DNA of 64,000 nucleotides from positions 80,603-144,602 of the forward strand of contig NZ_MPPI01000003.1 in NCBI RefSeq assembly GCF_001895925.1, read 5' to 3'. The notes beneath the pieces were generated by a model. That model did no database searches. It was not told where the DNA came from and saw only the letters and a list, made by a program, of their open reading frames with translations. The stretch comes from Phormidesmis priestleyi ULC007 (GTDB taxonomy: Bacteria > Cyanobacteriota > Cyanobacteriia > Leptolyngbyales > Leptolyngbyaceae). This document shows, piece after piece, positions 39,421 to 48,619 of the stretch. The position numbers were made by a program, and so were the translations under genes. Position 1 is the stretch's first letter, and each line of letters opens with the position of its first letter.

Positions 39421-39583
39421 AGCGATCGCGAACCGCAAACCTCCAAAAAGTAGAACTTCTTTACTAACCCTTCAGAAATAGATCCAATTCGGCAAACTCC
39501 TTGAGAGATTTTACGGAATTTGCCAGAGAATCGGGTAAATCGCGCTATGGTAAACAGCAAATCTGAGCTTCTCGAAGAGACGA

Positions 39584-39898
39584 ATGAAGTATTTTTTCCT
39601 CTCCGATGGTTGGTTGATCGGTCGCATTTGGGAACTCGGTGGCTTGTGGAACGAAATCGCCTGGAGGCGTAAACCAGAAATCGAGCAAACGACACTCTGC
39701 ATCTGGGAAAACGACGAAAAGCTCTGGCTCTATCGCGTCGAAGATGCCATTCTCATGGTTGAAGTCAAGCCAAGTTTAGAGATCGCCGCGACGATGACTA
39801 ACCCTGCGATCGGACAAGTGGTTTTAAAGCGACTGATCACCGCCGACCAAGCGATCGTGATTCTCTGTAATAGTACAGATTTAAATTCAGATTCATGA
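39584..39898 (+). CDS. Conserved cyanobacterial hypothetical protein
   Basis: Protein of 104 residues beginning MKYFFLSDGWLIGRIWELGG. It is Trp-rich (LWNEIAWRRKPEI, then CIWENDEKLWLYRVEDAILMVEVKP), with no signal or membrane segment. The pattern looks like a conserved cyanobacterial family of unknown function. A larger opposing frame (39042-39695) is a shadow. Confidence 0.65.
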   Translation: MKYFFLSDGWLIGRIWELGGLWNEIAWRRKPEIEQTTLCIWENDEKLWLYRVEDAILMVEVKPSLEIAATMTNPAIGQVVLKRLITADQAIVILCNSTDLNSDS

Positions 39899-40173
39899 GT
39901 GTGCCGTTTCCACCAGACTCAACTAAAATTCTTCATTGAATGTCATCACCGCTCACTTGAGTGAGTACAATTTCTAGGCGGATATTAAAATTCGTACAGG
40001 ATTTAGCTCTAACTTTGCATTTGAGCTATCCTCGCTTAATGTCGTCGTTGGGGATCATCTATGTCAAACGCCGATAACACCTGTGATCAAAATCAGCCTA
40101 AACTTTCGCTAGTTATTCTAAAAGGTGCATTTGTAGTCAATCGTCTGTTTTGATCGACATCAGCAAGAAAGCT

Positions 40174-41253
40174 ATGACTCAACCCGTCACAAACTCCAAA
40201 CCTCTCCTCGATCCCATACAAAATGACTCCTGGAACTCGGAGGCTAACACTCTGCCTGAGCCATTTCTGGTCGAGTCTTATGCCGATCGCTTGATGGATG
40301 ATCTGTTTGGTGATGTCGATCGCTTACTCGATGGGGCGGTTCCTCCCTCGGAGCCAGTGCGGGTTGAAGCGCCCGCTCCTAAACCTAAGCTCAATCTCGC
40401 TCCACCTCCCTTATCGTCTGGGCTGCTGGCTCATCCTCAATGGCAATCTCACCCTGAAAGCGCTCACCACAGTCTGCCAGACCTGGGTGAATTGGCTAAC
40501 ACCCAACCACCTGCCCCTCGTAGCAGTGGGTTCACCCGCTTTTTGATGATCACAGGATGCACATCTGCGGTGGCAGCTTTAGCCGTCTGGTTAGTGACCA
40601 GTGGCATGGCGAGTCGATTTGTGACAGCCTTGACTCAACCGCCTGAGACAGTCGCTCCAACCACGATCGCGCAAACTCCCCCCATAGACACCAACGCGCA
40701 GTTTTCTGACTATGTGCAGCGATCGCTCGAAGCCATCGATCGCAGAGCCACGACTGGAAAATCAGAAGGATTGCCCACGGCACCTTATAACAGTGGGTTG
40801 CCAACGGTTCCGGTTCCGGCTAATCAACCGCCGCTACGATCGTCGGTGACTCTGCCAAAAGCGTCTCCGCTCGTGATCACGGTGCCCCAAGCCCCGACCC
40901 CCATTGACCCTTCGCGCCGGGAGTTAAATCAGATCTTGGTTCGGCTTGCCAGTGTTTTAGAACGCCTCTCTCCGACTGCCAATCGCCCTGCTGCTTTGCA
41001 ACCTCCAGCGACATCGATTCCTCAAGTCAGCCCTGCACCCATCGGGCCTCAACGTACCTTAGTCGGAGTGCTTGAGAGTTCTGATCCTTCGCGATCGGCG
41101 GCTTTATTTGAGATCAACGGAATTACTCAGCGCTATTATGTCGGCGAAAGTATTGGGTCAAGTGGCTGGAGCCTGGTAGAAGTTTCTAAACAATATGTCA
41201 CCGTGCGGCGAAACGGAGAAGTTAGAACGATCTCCGCAGGTCAGAAACTCTAA
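40174..41253 (+). CDS. Membrane-anchored protein with PilP/GspC-like C-terminal domain
   Basis: Protein of 359 residues. Cytoplasmic N-terminus with the acidic segment ADRLMDDLFGDVDRLLDG; a single transmembrane helix (FLMITGCTSAVAALAVWLVTSGMA, about 125-148); a Pro-rich linker; and a beta C-terminal domain (RTLVGVLESSDPSRSAALFE, then VTVRRNGEVRTISAGQKL) that resembles the homology region of GspC/PilP-type secretion or pilus proteins. The resemblance is structural-pattern only. Start at ATG 40174 rather than TTG 40150. The next gene follows after 64 bp. Confidence 0.65.
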   Translation: MTQPVTNSKPLLDPIQNDSWNSEANTLPEPFLVESYADRLMDDLFGDVDRLLDGAVPPSEPVRVEAPAPKPKLNLAPPPLSSGLLAHPQWQSHPESAHHSLPDLGELANTQPPAPRSSGFTRFLMITGCTSAVAALAVWLVTSGMASRFVTALTQPPETVAPTTIAQTPPIDTNAQFSDYVQRSLEAIDRRATTGKSEGLPTAPYNSGLPTVPVPANQPPLRSSVTLPKASPLVITVPQAPTPIDPSRRELNQILVRLASVLERLSPTANRPAALQPPATSIPQVSPAPIGPQRTLVGVLESSDPSRSAALFEINGITQRYYVGESIGSSGWSLVEVSKQYVTVRRNGEVRTISAGQKL

Positions 41254-41317
41254 AATAGCGATTAGGAGATAGCGCTGCGATCGCTATTCATCATTCACTA
41301 TTGCAGGAGTTGCGGTC

Positions 41318-41896
41318 ATGGGTCTGTTTGATGATTTCAGTCGGTTTCTCGAAGCTCGACTTGATGAGTTTCTGCGAAATAACCCTCATTTAGAGTTGCA
41401 GGCGCTCGAAGAAAAGCTGCGGGAACAGGAGCAAGAAACGCGGCGGCTGATGGCAGACCTGCGGCTAAACGAAAAGCAACTTCAAGACGAGATTTTGGCA
41501 ACGGCTCAAGAAATTCAGCGCTGGCACATTCGGATTGAGAAAGCAAGAGCGGCTGGTAGACTTGACCTGGCCGAGCCTGCCCAAGCACATGAGGCGGGGT
41601 TGCTGCGAGAAGGAAACCAGAAATGGGGACAGATGGAGATGCTCAAACAGCGCCTCAAGCAAACTGAGGAGTTGCAGCAGCAGATTCAAACCCGTCGCCA
41701 AGAGGTGCAAACTAAGCTCACCGAAGCTCAAGCGGCTCGTGCGACTCAGACCGAAACCCGTTGGGCAGTTAACGGCTGGAATCAGGATCAAAACGCGAGC
41801 TATATCCACAGTTCGGCTGACCCGCTTGAGCAAGAGTTTAAGCGCTGGGAAGCACAAGAAGAGCTTGAGCAGATGAAGCGGCAAATGGGGAGATAG
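41318..41896 (+). CDS. TIGR04376-type cyanobacterial coiled-coil protein
   Basis: Protein of 192 residues, start MGLFDDFSRFLEARLDEFL, then a long coiled coil (about 25-140; ALEEKLREQEQETRRLMADL and onwards), a variable linker and a C-terminal LEQEFKRWEAQEELEQMKRQ. Matches what I recall as the TIGR04376 cyanobacterial family; function unknown. Same strand as the preceding membrane protein gene, with a terminator after it. Confidence 0.75.
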   Translation: MGLFDDFSRFLEARLDEFLRNNPHLELQALEEKLREQEQETRRLMADLRLNEKQLQDEILATAQEIQRWHIRIEKARAAGRLDLAEPAQAHEAGLLREGNQKWGQMEMLKQRLKQTEELQQQIQTRRQEVQTKLTEAQAARATQTETRWAVNGWNQDQNASYIHSSADPLEQEFKRWEAQEELEQMKRQMGR

Positions 41897-41916
41897 AGAG
41901 GCTAATTTAGCACAGT

Positions 41917-41947
41917 TCCCTATCTAACTTTAGATAGGGACGTTTTT
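41917..41947 (+). terminator. Rho-independent terminator
   Basis: Perfect 10-bp stem TCCCTATCTA / TAGATAGGGA with a 4-nt loop, followed by CGTTTTT. Confidence 0.85.
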
Positions 41948-42103
41948 GGACGTTTAAATGCTGCGAATCTAGATCAGAGTTAGCTACATTAAATAGAATT
42001 TCTTCGGGAACTCTACAGATAGAAATATCTTTCTCACGATCGCTTCTACCAAACCCAATAGAAGTCTGGAACTATAAAACTTCTATGACATCTGATTATT
42101 TAT

Positions 42104-42247
42104 TCATACCGATTTCAAAAACAATTACGACGGCTGGAACGGTTGCGAGAGGGCACGGCATGCCGTGCCCCTACACACCCCGCGTTTATGTACGGGAATG
42201 GTGCCGTGCCCTGATGCGGATCTGTCGCGTGAATCAAATCGGAATCA
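42104..42247. repeat. Repeat element with a 20-bp perfect palindrome
   Basis: GGGCACGGCATGCCGTGCCC at 42151-42170 is its own reverse complement, with a partial copy GTGCCGTGCCC near 42200-42210. The outer ends ATACCGATTTCAAAAAC and, inverted, ATTCCGATTTGATTCAC suggest terminal repeats of a mobile element. No gene in 41948-42263. Confidence 0.5.
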
Positions 42248-42263
42248 CTTAGATTTAATAGAA

Positions 42264-42938
42264 ATGCACAGCACTCTCAGGATTAAAAACAAGAAGATTA
42301 GAAATTGGCTTAACTTTTTGCTGGCGATGCTGATGTCGATCGCGCTTGTCTATCAGACGCAGCCCTCTACGCTGGCGATCGCGCCTCCAGCAAAGTTAGT
42401 GGACATCCGATCGATTAGCCCAAACATTAAATTGGACATTCGATATGCTACTAAAAATAATTTCACAAAACAGCAGCTTTATCGGCAAGCTCGTTGTTTG
42501 CTAAAGCCAAAAGTTGCCGATGATTTATCAAAAGTGCAAGCAGATTTAGAAACGCGAGGGTTGAAGTTAAAGGTATATGACTGCTATCGCCCTTTATCGG
42601 TGCAAAAGCTGATGTGGAAGATTGTGAATGACGATCGCTATGTTGCAAACCCTGCCAACGGGTCGAGACACAATCGTGGATCTGCGGTAGATGTCACATT
42701 GGTAGACAAGTCTGGCAAAGAATTAGAAATGCCAACAGGATTTGATGATTTTAGCGATCGTGCTCATCGTGATTACAACAATGTCAGCAAGGCAGCAAAA
42801 GAAAATCGCCAGGCTCTAGAAGCAGCAATGATCAAACGCGGGTTTATCCCTTTGCAAGCTGAGTGGTGGCACTTTGATGCAAAAGATTGGAAACAGTCGC
42901 CCTTGATGGATATATCGTTTGAGGCGATTCCTGAGTAG
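42264..42938 (+). CDS. D-alanyl-D-alanine dipeptidase (VanX-type, M15D)
   Basis: Zinc dipeptidase of 224 residues. A hydrophobic N-terminal signal or anchor (NWLNFLLAMLMSIALVYQ) places it outside the cytoplasm. Zinc ligands His136 and Asp143 in SRHNRGSAVDV, His203 in EWWHFD, and catalytic Glu200 are all present. Predicted to split D-Ala-D-Ala in peptidoglycan turnover; there is no van regulatory cluster, so a resistance role is not implied. The start (ATG 42264) excludes the repeat element immediately upstream. Confidence 0.88.
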   Translation: MHSTLRIKNKKIRNWLNFLLAMLMSIALVYQTQPSTLAIAPPAKLVDIRSISPNIKLDIRYATKNNFTKQQLYRQARCLLKPKVADDLSKVQADLETRGLKLKVYDCYRPLSVQKLMWKIVNDDRYVANPANGSRHNRGSAVDVTLVDKSGKELEMPTGFDDFSDRAHRDYNNVSKAAKENRQALEAAMIKRGFIPLQAEWWHFDAKDWKQSPLMDISFEAIPE

Positions 42939-43034
42939 ATTCATAGACACCTCGAAGATCACTCATCAAGGATCTTGGATCAAATGACCTGACTATAGGG
43001 TGATCATCTAACGCAAATTTTTAACTATTAATTC

Positions 43035-43062
43035 GGCGATTCATACTTCGATTCAGCAACGC
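43035..43062. repeat. Solo end of the GGC-GTTGC MITE family
   Basis: Read on the minus strand it begins GCGTTGCTGAATCGAAGTAT and continues GAATCGCC, closely matching the right end of the copy at 48762-48929. No second end is visible nearby. The same spacer has AGGATCTTGGATCAAATGAC near 42970, a diverged form of the 5058 repeat. Confidence 0.55.
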
Positions 43063-43077
43063 ATTCAATAAGTTGGA

Positions 43078-44535
43078 TTATTCGTTCAGCATTTTTCTGG
43101 CTAACTGGCGTTTTGTTAAATAGCCCAAGGTTTGCATCGCTCGATCGATTTCTGGTGTCCAAGGCAACCCGCAGTTAAGGCGCAGACAATTGGCGTAGTT
43201 GCCAGAAGGTGAAAACATCACGCCCGGAGCAACGCTGATTTGATGGTCTAATGCCTCTTCGTAGAGTGCCATTGCTTCAAATTCGTTGGATAACTCTAGC
43301 CATAGAACATATCCTCCACTGGGTCGTGTGACTTTGGTTTCGGCGGGGAAGTAGTCACAGACGGCTTGGGTCATGCGAATGATTTGAGACTGGTAAGCGC
43401 GGCGGAGTTGTCGCAGGTGACGATCGTAGCCTCCGTTTCCGAGAAAGGCGGCGACGGTGAGCTGAGACGCGATCGAGGTCATCCAATTCATGGCCATTTT
43501 AAGTTGCTCGATTTTGAGCTGATAGCGTCCGGGCACTGACCAACCGACGCGCAATCCGGGTGAGAGGGTTTTGCTGGCAGACGCACAGTAGAGAACGCGC
43601 CCTTCTGTATCGAAGGCTTTGACGGCTTTGGGGCGGGTGCCTTCAAAGTGCAAATCGCCGTAGATGTCGTCTTCGATCAGGGGAATGTCGTATTGGTTTA
43701 ATAAGGTGACTAAATGCTGTTTATTGACATCACTCATACAGCTTCCTAATGGGTTGCTGAAGTTTGGGACTAGCGCACAGGCGGCGATTTGGCGATGCTC
43801 AAGGGCGGCTTCTAAGTGGTCAAGAGAAATGCCTTCTTGGGGATGAGTAGGCAATTCTAAGGCTTTGAGATGAAGAGATTCTAGTGCTTCGAGGATGCCA
43901 TAGTAGCAGGGAGACTCGATCGCGACAGTATCGCCTGGTTTCGTGACGGCTCGTAGAGACAAATAGACCGCTTCTGTGGTGCCGTTGGTGATTACAATCT
44001 CGTTGGGATTGATGGAGCAACCTGCATCAATTAAGCGTTTAGCTACTTCGTGATGCAGCGATTCACATCCCTTGGCGATCGAGTAAGAGTGAACGGCTTC
44101 GGAGTGGGTGCGAATTATCTGACTCATTAGGCGATTGAGGGTCGCGATCGGCAACAGTTCTAAACCGGGGACGGCTGCGCCAAGTTTGACTTTATTGGGG
44201 TCGCGCATGGTGACTCCGACCCGATAAGCGAGGGAGACTTCAACGGGGAAGTTGTGTTTGGGCAAAGCGGATTGTTTTGGCTCGTCAGGAGTGAATAAAT
44301 GGGATTGTTTGACGAAATATCCTGACTGGGGACGGGCCCCGATTAAACCTTGATCTTCTAATAATCGGTATGCCTCTAAAACGGTGGAGATGCTCACCGA
44401 AAATTGTTCGTGCAGTTTGCGAACGGAGGGCAGACGATCGCCGGGTTGCAGTGTTTTTTCGGTGATTAAAGTGCGAATCCGATCGGCAACGTGTTCATAA
44501 AGGTGTTGAGACGGAGCGAGTGATTGGAGGGTCAT
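43078..44535 (-). CDS. MocR-family regulator (GntR winged helix + aminotransferase domain)
   Basis: Protein of 485 residues. The N-terminal GntR-type winged helix (LYEHVADRIRTLITEKTLQP, then RLPSVRKLHEQFSVSISTVL) is fused to a fold-type-I PLP aminotransferase-like domain; the Schiff-base lysine is in SASKTLSPGLRVGW at about residue 322. MocR proteins sense an amine/PLP-related ligand and regulate neighbouring genes. Divergent from a small protein/EamA exporter/DinB operon with paired direct repeats in between, so it probably controls that exporter (inference). Confidence 0.9.
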   Translation of the reverse strand: MTLQSLAPSQHLYEHVADRIRTLITEKTLQPGDRLPSVRKLHEQFSVSISTVLEAYRLLEDQGLIGARPQSGYFVKQSHLFTPDEPKQSALPKHNFPVEVSLAYRVGVTMRDPNKVKLGAAVPGLELLPIATLNRLMSQIIRTHSEAVHSYSIAKGCESLHHEVAKRLIDAGCSINPNEIVITNGTTEAVYLSLRAVTKPGDTVAIESPCYYGILEALESLHLKALELPTHPQEGISLDHLEAALEHRQIAACALVPNFSNPLGSCMSDVNKQHLVTLLNQYDIPLIEDDIYGDLHFEGTRPKAVKAFDTEGRVLYCASASKTLSPGLRVGWSVPGRYQLKIEQLKMAMNWMTSIASQLTVAAFLGNGGYDRHLRQLRRAYQSQIIRMTQAVCDYFPAETKVTRPSGGYVLWLELSNEFEAMALYEEALDHQISVAPGVMFSPSGNYANCLRLNCGLPWTPEIDRAMQTLGYLTKRQLARKMLNE

Positions 44536-44599
44536 CGCGATTCCTCAATGGCTCAAATGCCTGTTTTTGGTTGCGAGAGATACAGTTTAGAGCGATCGC

Positions 44600-44639
44600 A
44601 ACCATAACAGTTGCAGAAACTAAAACTGTAACCATAACA
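44600..44639. promoter_or_regulatory. Direct repeats, candidate MocR operator
   Basis: AACCATAACA occurs at 44600-44609 and again at 44630-44639, exactly 30 bp apart (about three helical turns), in the divergent promoter region. Head-to-tail repeats are the usual binding arrangement for MocR regulators. Confidence 0.55.
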
Positions 44640-44780
44640 ATTTAACTCAACTGCATCTGTTTTGCTCGTGAGAGATCCGGCAATATTACATGAAGACGAT
44701 TAGTTCTGAATTAACGAGGTGTGAATCTCTTTTATCAACTGGAACAGAATCATATAATCAGCAATGAAGGAGAATTTCAA

Positions 44781-44966
44781 ATGAATCTGAGGCATTTATG
44801 GAATGATTTATCGAACGTGTTGGTTAATCGTTTAGAACCGAGAATAATAGAGAAGCACGATCGCTGTGGTCAGTCTTATTATGAGGTTTATGATCCGACG
44901 AGTCAGAAGTTTAGTTCGTTGAATTCTGAAAAAGAAGTGCGGGCTTGGCTCGATCAAAGATATTAA
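44781..44966 (+). CDS. Small conserved protein upstream of the exporter
   Basis: Protein of 61 residues starting MNLRHLWNDLSNVLVNRLEP, then a compact segment (YYEVYDPTSQKFSSLNSEKE) that resembles small cyanobacterial proteins of unknown role. Start is fixed by AAGGAGAA upstream of ATG 44781. Its stop is immediately followed by the EamA start, so the genes form an operon. Confidence 0.65.
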   Translation: MNLRHLWNDLSNVLVNRLEPRIIEKHDRCGQSYYEVYDPTSQKFSSLNSEKEVRAWLDQRY

Positions 44967-45839
44967 ATGAATAACGAAGTCAAGGCTTACATTTGGGGCG
45001 CTCTTGGAATCATCGGATTTGGCTTGACGTTGCCTGCTACAAAAGTGGCGATTCCTTTGTTTGGAGTCGTTGCTGTTGGTGTTGGTCGTGCTGTTATTTC
45101 CGGTGTTTTAGGGCTATTGTTGCTTTGGATTACGAAAAGCAAGATCCCTACTATTAAGCAAATCCAAAGACTGAGAGTTGTAGCATTGGGTGTTGTTTTC
45201 GGATTTCCACTTTTTAGCGCTTATGCAATGAATGATGTTCCGGCCTTTCATGGCGCGATCGTAATAGGTCTTCTACCATTATTCACAGCGTTGTTTGCTG
45301 TAATTTTGGCAAAAGAAAAGCCGTCCGTTAGATTTTGGATAGCTGCTGTTGTGGGAAGTGCCACGATCGTAATCTATTCTATCTACGTGGGTGGTGGAAG
45401 TCTTCACACTGCTGATGTCGCGTTGCTATTTGCTGTGATTAGCGCAGCATTGGGCTATGCAGAAGGAACGAAATTAGCCAAAGAACTCGGAAGCTGGCGA
45501 GTTATCTGCTATGCTTTGGTGCTGTCGTTGCCGATTTCAATTCCACTATTTTGTTTTTCAGTGCAGATAAACTCTCAATACAACGTAATTTCTGCGTGGG
45601 TTGGATTTGTCTACGTGAGTGTTGTTAGTATGCTTCTCGCTTTCTTTGCCTGGTATCGCGGATTAGAGCTAGGCGGGATTGCAAAAATTGGACAATTACA
45701 ATTATTTCAACCTTTTATTACAATTTTTGCTTCTGCTGTTTTGTTTTCAGAGCAGCTTTCATCTGATATGTTTTTAGTGTTGGCAATCGTGTTAGCGTCC
45801 GTATATCTTGATAAAAGATCAAGAGTTCTAAAAACTTAA
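44967..45839 (+). CDS. EamA/DMT-family transporter
   Basis: Inner-membrane exporter of 290 residues with about ten hydrophobic helices in two EamA repeats (start AYIWGALGIIGFGLTLPATK; second repeat near LLFAVISAALGYAEGTKLA). DMT proteins export amino acids, metabolites or drugs; the substrate is unknown. Zero-gap after the 61-residue gene, 14-18 bp before DinB. Control by the divergent MocR protein is likely. Confidence 0.88.
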   Translation: MNNEVKAYIWGALGIIGFGLTLPATKVAIPLFGVVAVGVGRAVISGVLGLLLLWITKSKIPTIKQIQRLRVVALGVVFGFPLFSAYAMNDVPAFHGAIVIGLLPLFTALFAVILAKEKPSVRFWIAAVVGSATIVIYSIYVGGGSLHTADVALLFAVISAALGYAEGTKLAKELGSWRVICYALVLSLPISIPLFCFSVQINSQYNVISAWVGFVYVSVVSMLLAFFAWYRGLELGGIAKIGQLQLFQPFITIFASAVLFSEQLSSDMFLVLAIVLASVYLDKRSRVLKT

Positions 45840-45856
45840 CTTTTCTAAGAGGTGTG

Positions 45857-46360
45857 ATGGATAATCTAAGCTATCGCAAAACGATGGCGGAGTATAACCA
45901 TTGGATGAATCAAAAACTTTATAAGATCTGTGCTGAAATCCCGGATGTCAAACGCAGAGAGGATTTAGGCGCATTTTTTAAGTCGATTCACGGGACGTTA
46001 AATCATATTTTAGTAGGCGATCGGATCTGGCTAGGACGTTTCATGGAACAGCCCTTTCTCGCAAAGTTAGATCAGGAAATCTATACAGACTTTGATGAAC
46101 TTCGTCGAGAACGAGAAGCCACCGATCTGCAAATAATCGGCTGGTCGGAGCAGCTAACGTCTGAGCGGTTAAACCAACCATTTAGCTTTACGAGTTCGTC
46201 TGACGGTAAGACACGAGTTCGTCCGACTTGGCTTTTAGTCACTCAACTGTTTAATCATCAAACTCATCATCGTGGTCAGATAGCAACGCTTTTGAGCCAG
46301 TTAGGGTACGATTTAGGGGTGACTGATTTGCCTTATCTGCCCAGTTTAGAGACGCAATGA
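45857..46360 (+). CDS. DinB-family protein
   Basis: Four-helix-bundle protein of 167 residues of the DinB/YfiT-like superfamily. Putative metal-binding histidines: His in HGTLNHILVGDRIWLGRF (about 45-50) and the pair in LFNHQTHHRGQIATLL near 135-142. Some members are thiol transferases; the substrate is unknown here. Its stop overlaps the start of the ybaK gene as ATGA. Confidence 0.82.
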   Translation: MDNLSYRKTMAEYNHWMNQKLYKICAEIPDVKRREDLGAFFKSIHGTLNHILVGDRIWLGRFMEQPFLAKLDQEIYTDFDELRREREATDLQIIGWSEQLTSERLNQPFSFTSSSDGKTRVRPTWLLVTQLFNHQTHHRGQIATLLSQLGYDLGVTDLPYLPSLETQ

Positions 46361-46832
46361 AGACCAACGCTGTGCGCGTTTTAGATAATCTGGGTATTGC
46401 CTATGAGTTGCGTGACTATGACGTTAACCCGGATGATTTAGCGGCTGAAACGGTCGCGGCTAAAATGGACTGCCGCCAGAACAAGTGTTTAAAACGCTGG
46501 TGGTTCGAGGCGATCGTACAGGCATTTTGTTAGCGGTGATTCCGGGAAATAGTCAGCTAGATCTGAAAGCGCTTGCACAGGTGTCGGGCGATCGTAAAGT
46601 AGAAACGGTTCCTCTTAAAGAGGTTCAGTCATTAACGGGCTATATTCGCGGTGGGATGACGGCTCTGGCTTGCAAAAAAGATTACCCAGTTTTCGTCGAT
46701 GAGTTAATCGAAGTTTTTGATGTGATTGCGATTTCTGCGGGTGTGCGAGGAACGCAAATTTTACTGGCTCCTGCGGATTATCTTCGAGCCGTCAAAGGAA
46801 CTGTAGGTATGATCTCACAAGACAAATCTTAG
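46357..46832 (+). pseudogene. ybaK: YbaK/EbsC-type aminoacyl-tRNA deacylase with a frameshift
   Basis: The gene starts at ATG 46357 (MKTNAVRVLDNLGIAYELRD) overlapping the DinB stop. It shifts frame near 46470: the first frame reads AAKMDCRQNKCLKRW, whereas restoring one G (ATGGGACTG) gives the family sequence AAKMGLPPEQVFKTLVVRGD. The rest, LDLKALAQVSGDRKVETVPL and GVRGTQILLAPADYL, is intact in the second frame (46485 onward). Either a real one-base deletion or a sequencing/assembly error. The family removes mischarged Cys or Ala from tRNA-Pro. Confidence 0.75.
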
Positions 46833-47404
46833 AACTCAAGTGTTTTTAATTGTGGCAGCAGTTTTGCAAAAGCTCTGCCCCGATGACTAATCTTGTGCTT
46901 AATGTCTGGGGACATTTCGGCATAGGTCATCCCTTGCTCTGGGACATAAAAAATCGGATCGTAGCCAAACCCTCCTGAGCCGCTAGGAGCGGTAAGAATT
47001 TCACCCGGACAGATGCCTTGGGTTTGCAGGACGATCGTGCCATCAGGTCGAGCCAGGGCGATCGCACACACAAACTGAGCGCTGCGATTTGGGTTGTCGC
47101 CTAATTCGCGAAGTAAACGGGCAATGCGATCGTGATCGGTTGCACCATATCGAGCCGAAAATAACCCTGGTGCGCCATTAAGAGCTGTCACCTCTAAACC
47201 GGAGTCATCCGCGATCGACCAATGGCCCAATGCTTTGGCAACCTGTGACGCTTTTAGTTCAGCATTTTCAATAAAGGTTGTCCCGGTTTCCTCAATGTCT
47301 AACGCTTCTGGCTTGAGGGTCAACTCCCAAGCAGGATCGGTTAAATAGGCCTGCATTTCATGCAATTTGCCAGGATTTCCGGTGGCGACAATGAGTTTAG
47401 GCAT
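46829..47404 (-). CDS. rdgB: Non-canonical purine NTP pyrophosphatase (RdgB/HAM1)
   Basis: House-cleaning enzyme that hydrolyses dITP, ITP and XTP to monophosphates. The 191-residue protein has the signature ATGNPGKLHEMQAYL, ADDSGLEV, ARYGA and the C-terminal GFGYDPIFYVPEQGMTYAEM with SHRGRA. Its start overlaps the end of the GDSL gene by 8 bp; its 3' end overlaps ybaK convergently by 4 bp. Confidence 0.94.
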   Translation of the reverse strand: MPKLIVATGNPGKLHEMQAYLTDPAWELTLKPEALDIEETGTTFIENAELKASQVAKALGHWSIADDSGLEVTALNGAPGLFSARYGATDHDRIARLLRELGDNPNRSAQFVCAIALARPDGTIVLQTQGICPGEILTAPSGSGGFGYDPIFYVPEQGMTYAEMSPDIKHKISHRGRAFAKLLPQLKTLEF

Positions 47405-48119
47405 GGGTGATGACTACTTCGGTTTCCCCGATCCACTGCTGGAGTGCTTCCCAGTTTAAAATGTCTTGCAGTAGAGTCTGATAGCCCGACACGTTGGGGT
47501 GCAGTCCGTCTTCGGTGAGTTGAGCTTGACACCAGTTAGTGCCTCGCGACATCCACAAATCAAAGAGGTCTAGATAAGGAATTTGGCGATCGTGACAGGC
47601 AAGACGCGTCGCTTCTTTATAGCGGTGCTGGTCGGCGTGATTGTAATAGAGACAGTCGAGAAAGGGCATTTTTGTTTCGTCTACGGGCACTGCACCGACA
47701 AACAAAACGGGACAGAGACGACTCGCCCGATCGAGCAAATCTGCGATGCCAATCTGAAAGCCCTCAAACTCTGTAAAGTTTTTGCCGTCTGGTCGGGCAA
47801 GTCTAGGAGAGTCGTTCGTTCCCACTGAGAGAATGATCAAATCGGGGACTCGGTTTCGCAACTCACCCCGATGCCGAAATTCATTTTCTAGCCGTTTGGC
47901 AACCTGCCGCACTCCATCTCCGCGCACTCCTAAGTTATAGAGGGCATGGTTGGGGCTGCCAGGGGTCATCCACTGCCGCCGCAGTCGCTCAACCCAGCCG
48001 CCCCCGATCGGGTCGCCAAAGCCATAAATTAAGCTGTCTCCAAGAGCGAGCAGTCTTAATGAAGGCTGATTTGCTTGAGATCCATTCAATTGAGGGGAGG
48101 GGGAGGCAATTATTTGCAT
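47397..48119 (-). CDS. SGNH/GDSL-type hydrolase
   Basis: Protein of 240 residues. Block I GDSLIYGFGDPIGGGW (Ser nucleophile), block III LSVGTNDSPRL with the oxyanion Asn, and block V DGLHPNVSGY with the catalytic Asp/His. No signal peptide. Likely an esterase/lipase-like enzyme of unknown substrate. Overlaps rdgB by 8 bp, so co-transcribed. Confidence 0.85.
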   Translation of the reverse strand: MQIIASPSPQLNGSQANQPSLRLLALGDSLIYGFGDPIGGGWVERLRRQWMTPGSPNHALYNLGVRGDGVRQVAKRLENEFRHRGELRNRVPDLIILSVGTNDSPRLARPDGKNFTEFEGFQIGIADLLDRASRLCPVLFVGAVPVDETKMPFLDCLYYNHADQHRYKEATRLACHDRQIPYLDLFDLWMSRGTNWCQAQLTEDGLHPNVSGYQTLLQDILNWEALQQWIGETEVVITHA

Positions 48120-48299
48120 AAATGCGTGCTATCGGGGGCAGGTCTACGCTATTAATAGATTAGACTTATTGGAAATCTACCATTGCAGGGAAAGATTTGA
48201 AAATCTTTACAACTCCCTAGATAGACTATATCGTCTGATTGGCATATAGAAGCTGTGTCGCTCTTGTTTTCTACGAACTATTCACCCAAGGCAGTCTCT

Positions 48300-48545
48300 A
48301 TGGCAAAATCTGGCTCTCTTCACAAGCGTCCTACGTTTGACACGACTCAGTTAATGCGGCGATCGGATGAACTGATCGCGGCAGCTTCTAACCGTTATCG
48401 GATTACGGTGCAGGTGGCAAATCGCGCTAAACGGCGGCGTTTTGAGGATTTTGATAGTGGAGATGATCCGATGATGAAGCCTGTAATGCGGGCGATCGTT
48501 GAGATGTCTGATGAGCTAACTCAGCCAGAAATTATCGGCGAGTAG
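48300..48545 (+). CDS. rpoZ: RNA polymerase omega subunit (cyanobacterial type)
   Basis: Protein of 81 residues starting [35 protein letters not shown], matching the cyanobacterial omega subunit, with the central [16 protein letters not shown] segment. It assists assembly and stability of RNA polymerase. A longer frame from 48255 is unlikely. Divergent from the GDSL hydrolase. Confidence 0.88.
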   Translation: MAKSGSLHKRPTFDTTQLMRRSDELIAAASNRYRITVQVANRAKRRRFEDFDSGDDPMMKPVMRAIVEMSDELTQPEIIGE

Positions 48546-48619
48546 CTTGATTTGTTAATTTTGATGAGATGGGGTTGAGACGTTTGATCGTTTCTGCCCC
48601 ATTTATTTTGTTAAATAAG

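Noticed and set aside
39042..39695. 217-codon minus-strand open frame
   Set aside because: Low-complexity Ser/Phe/Arg-rich translation, antisense to two protein-like small genes.
42264..42938. Vancomycin-resistance locus
   Set aside because: The VanX-like peptidase stands alone, without vanH, vanA or regulator genes.
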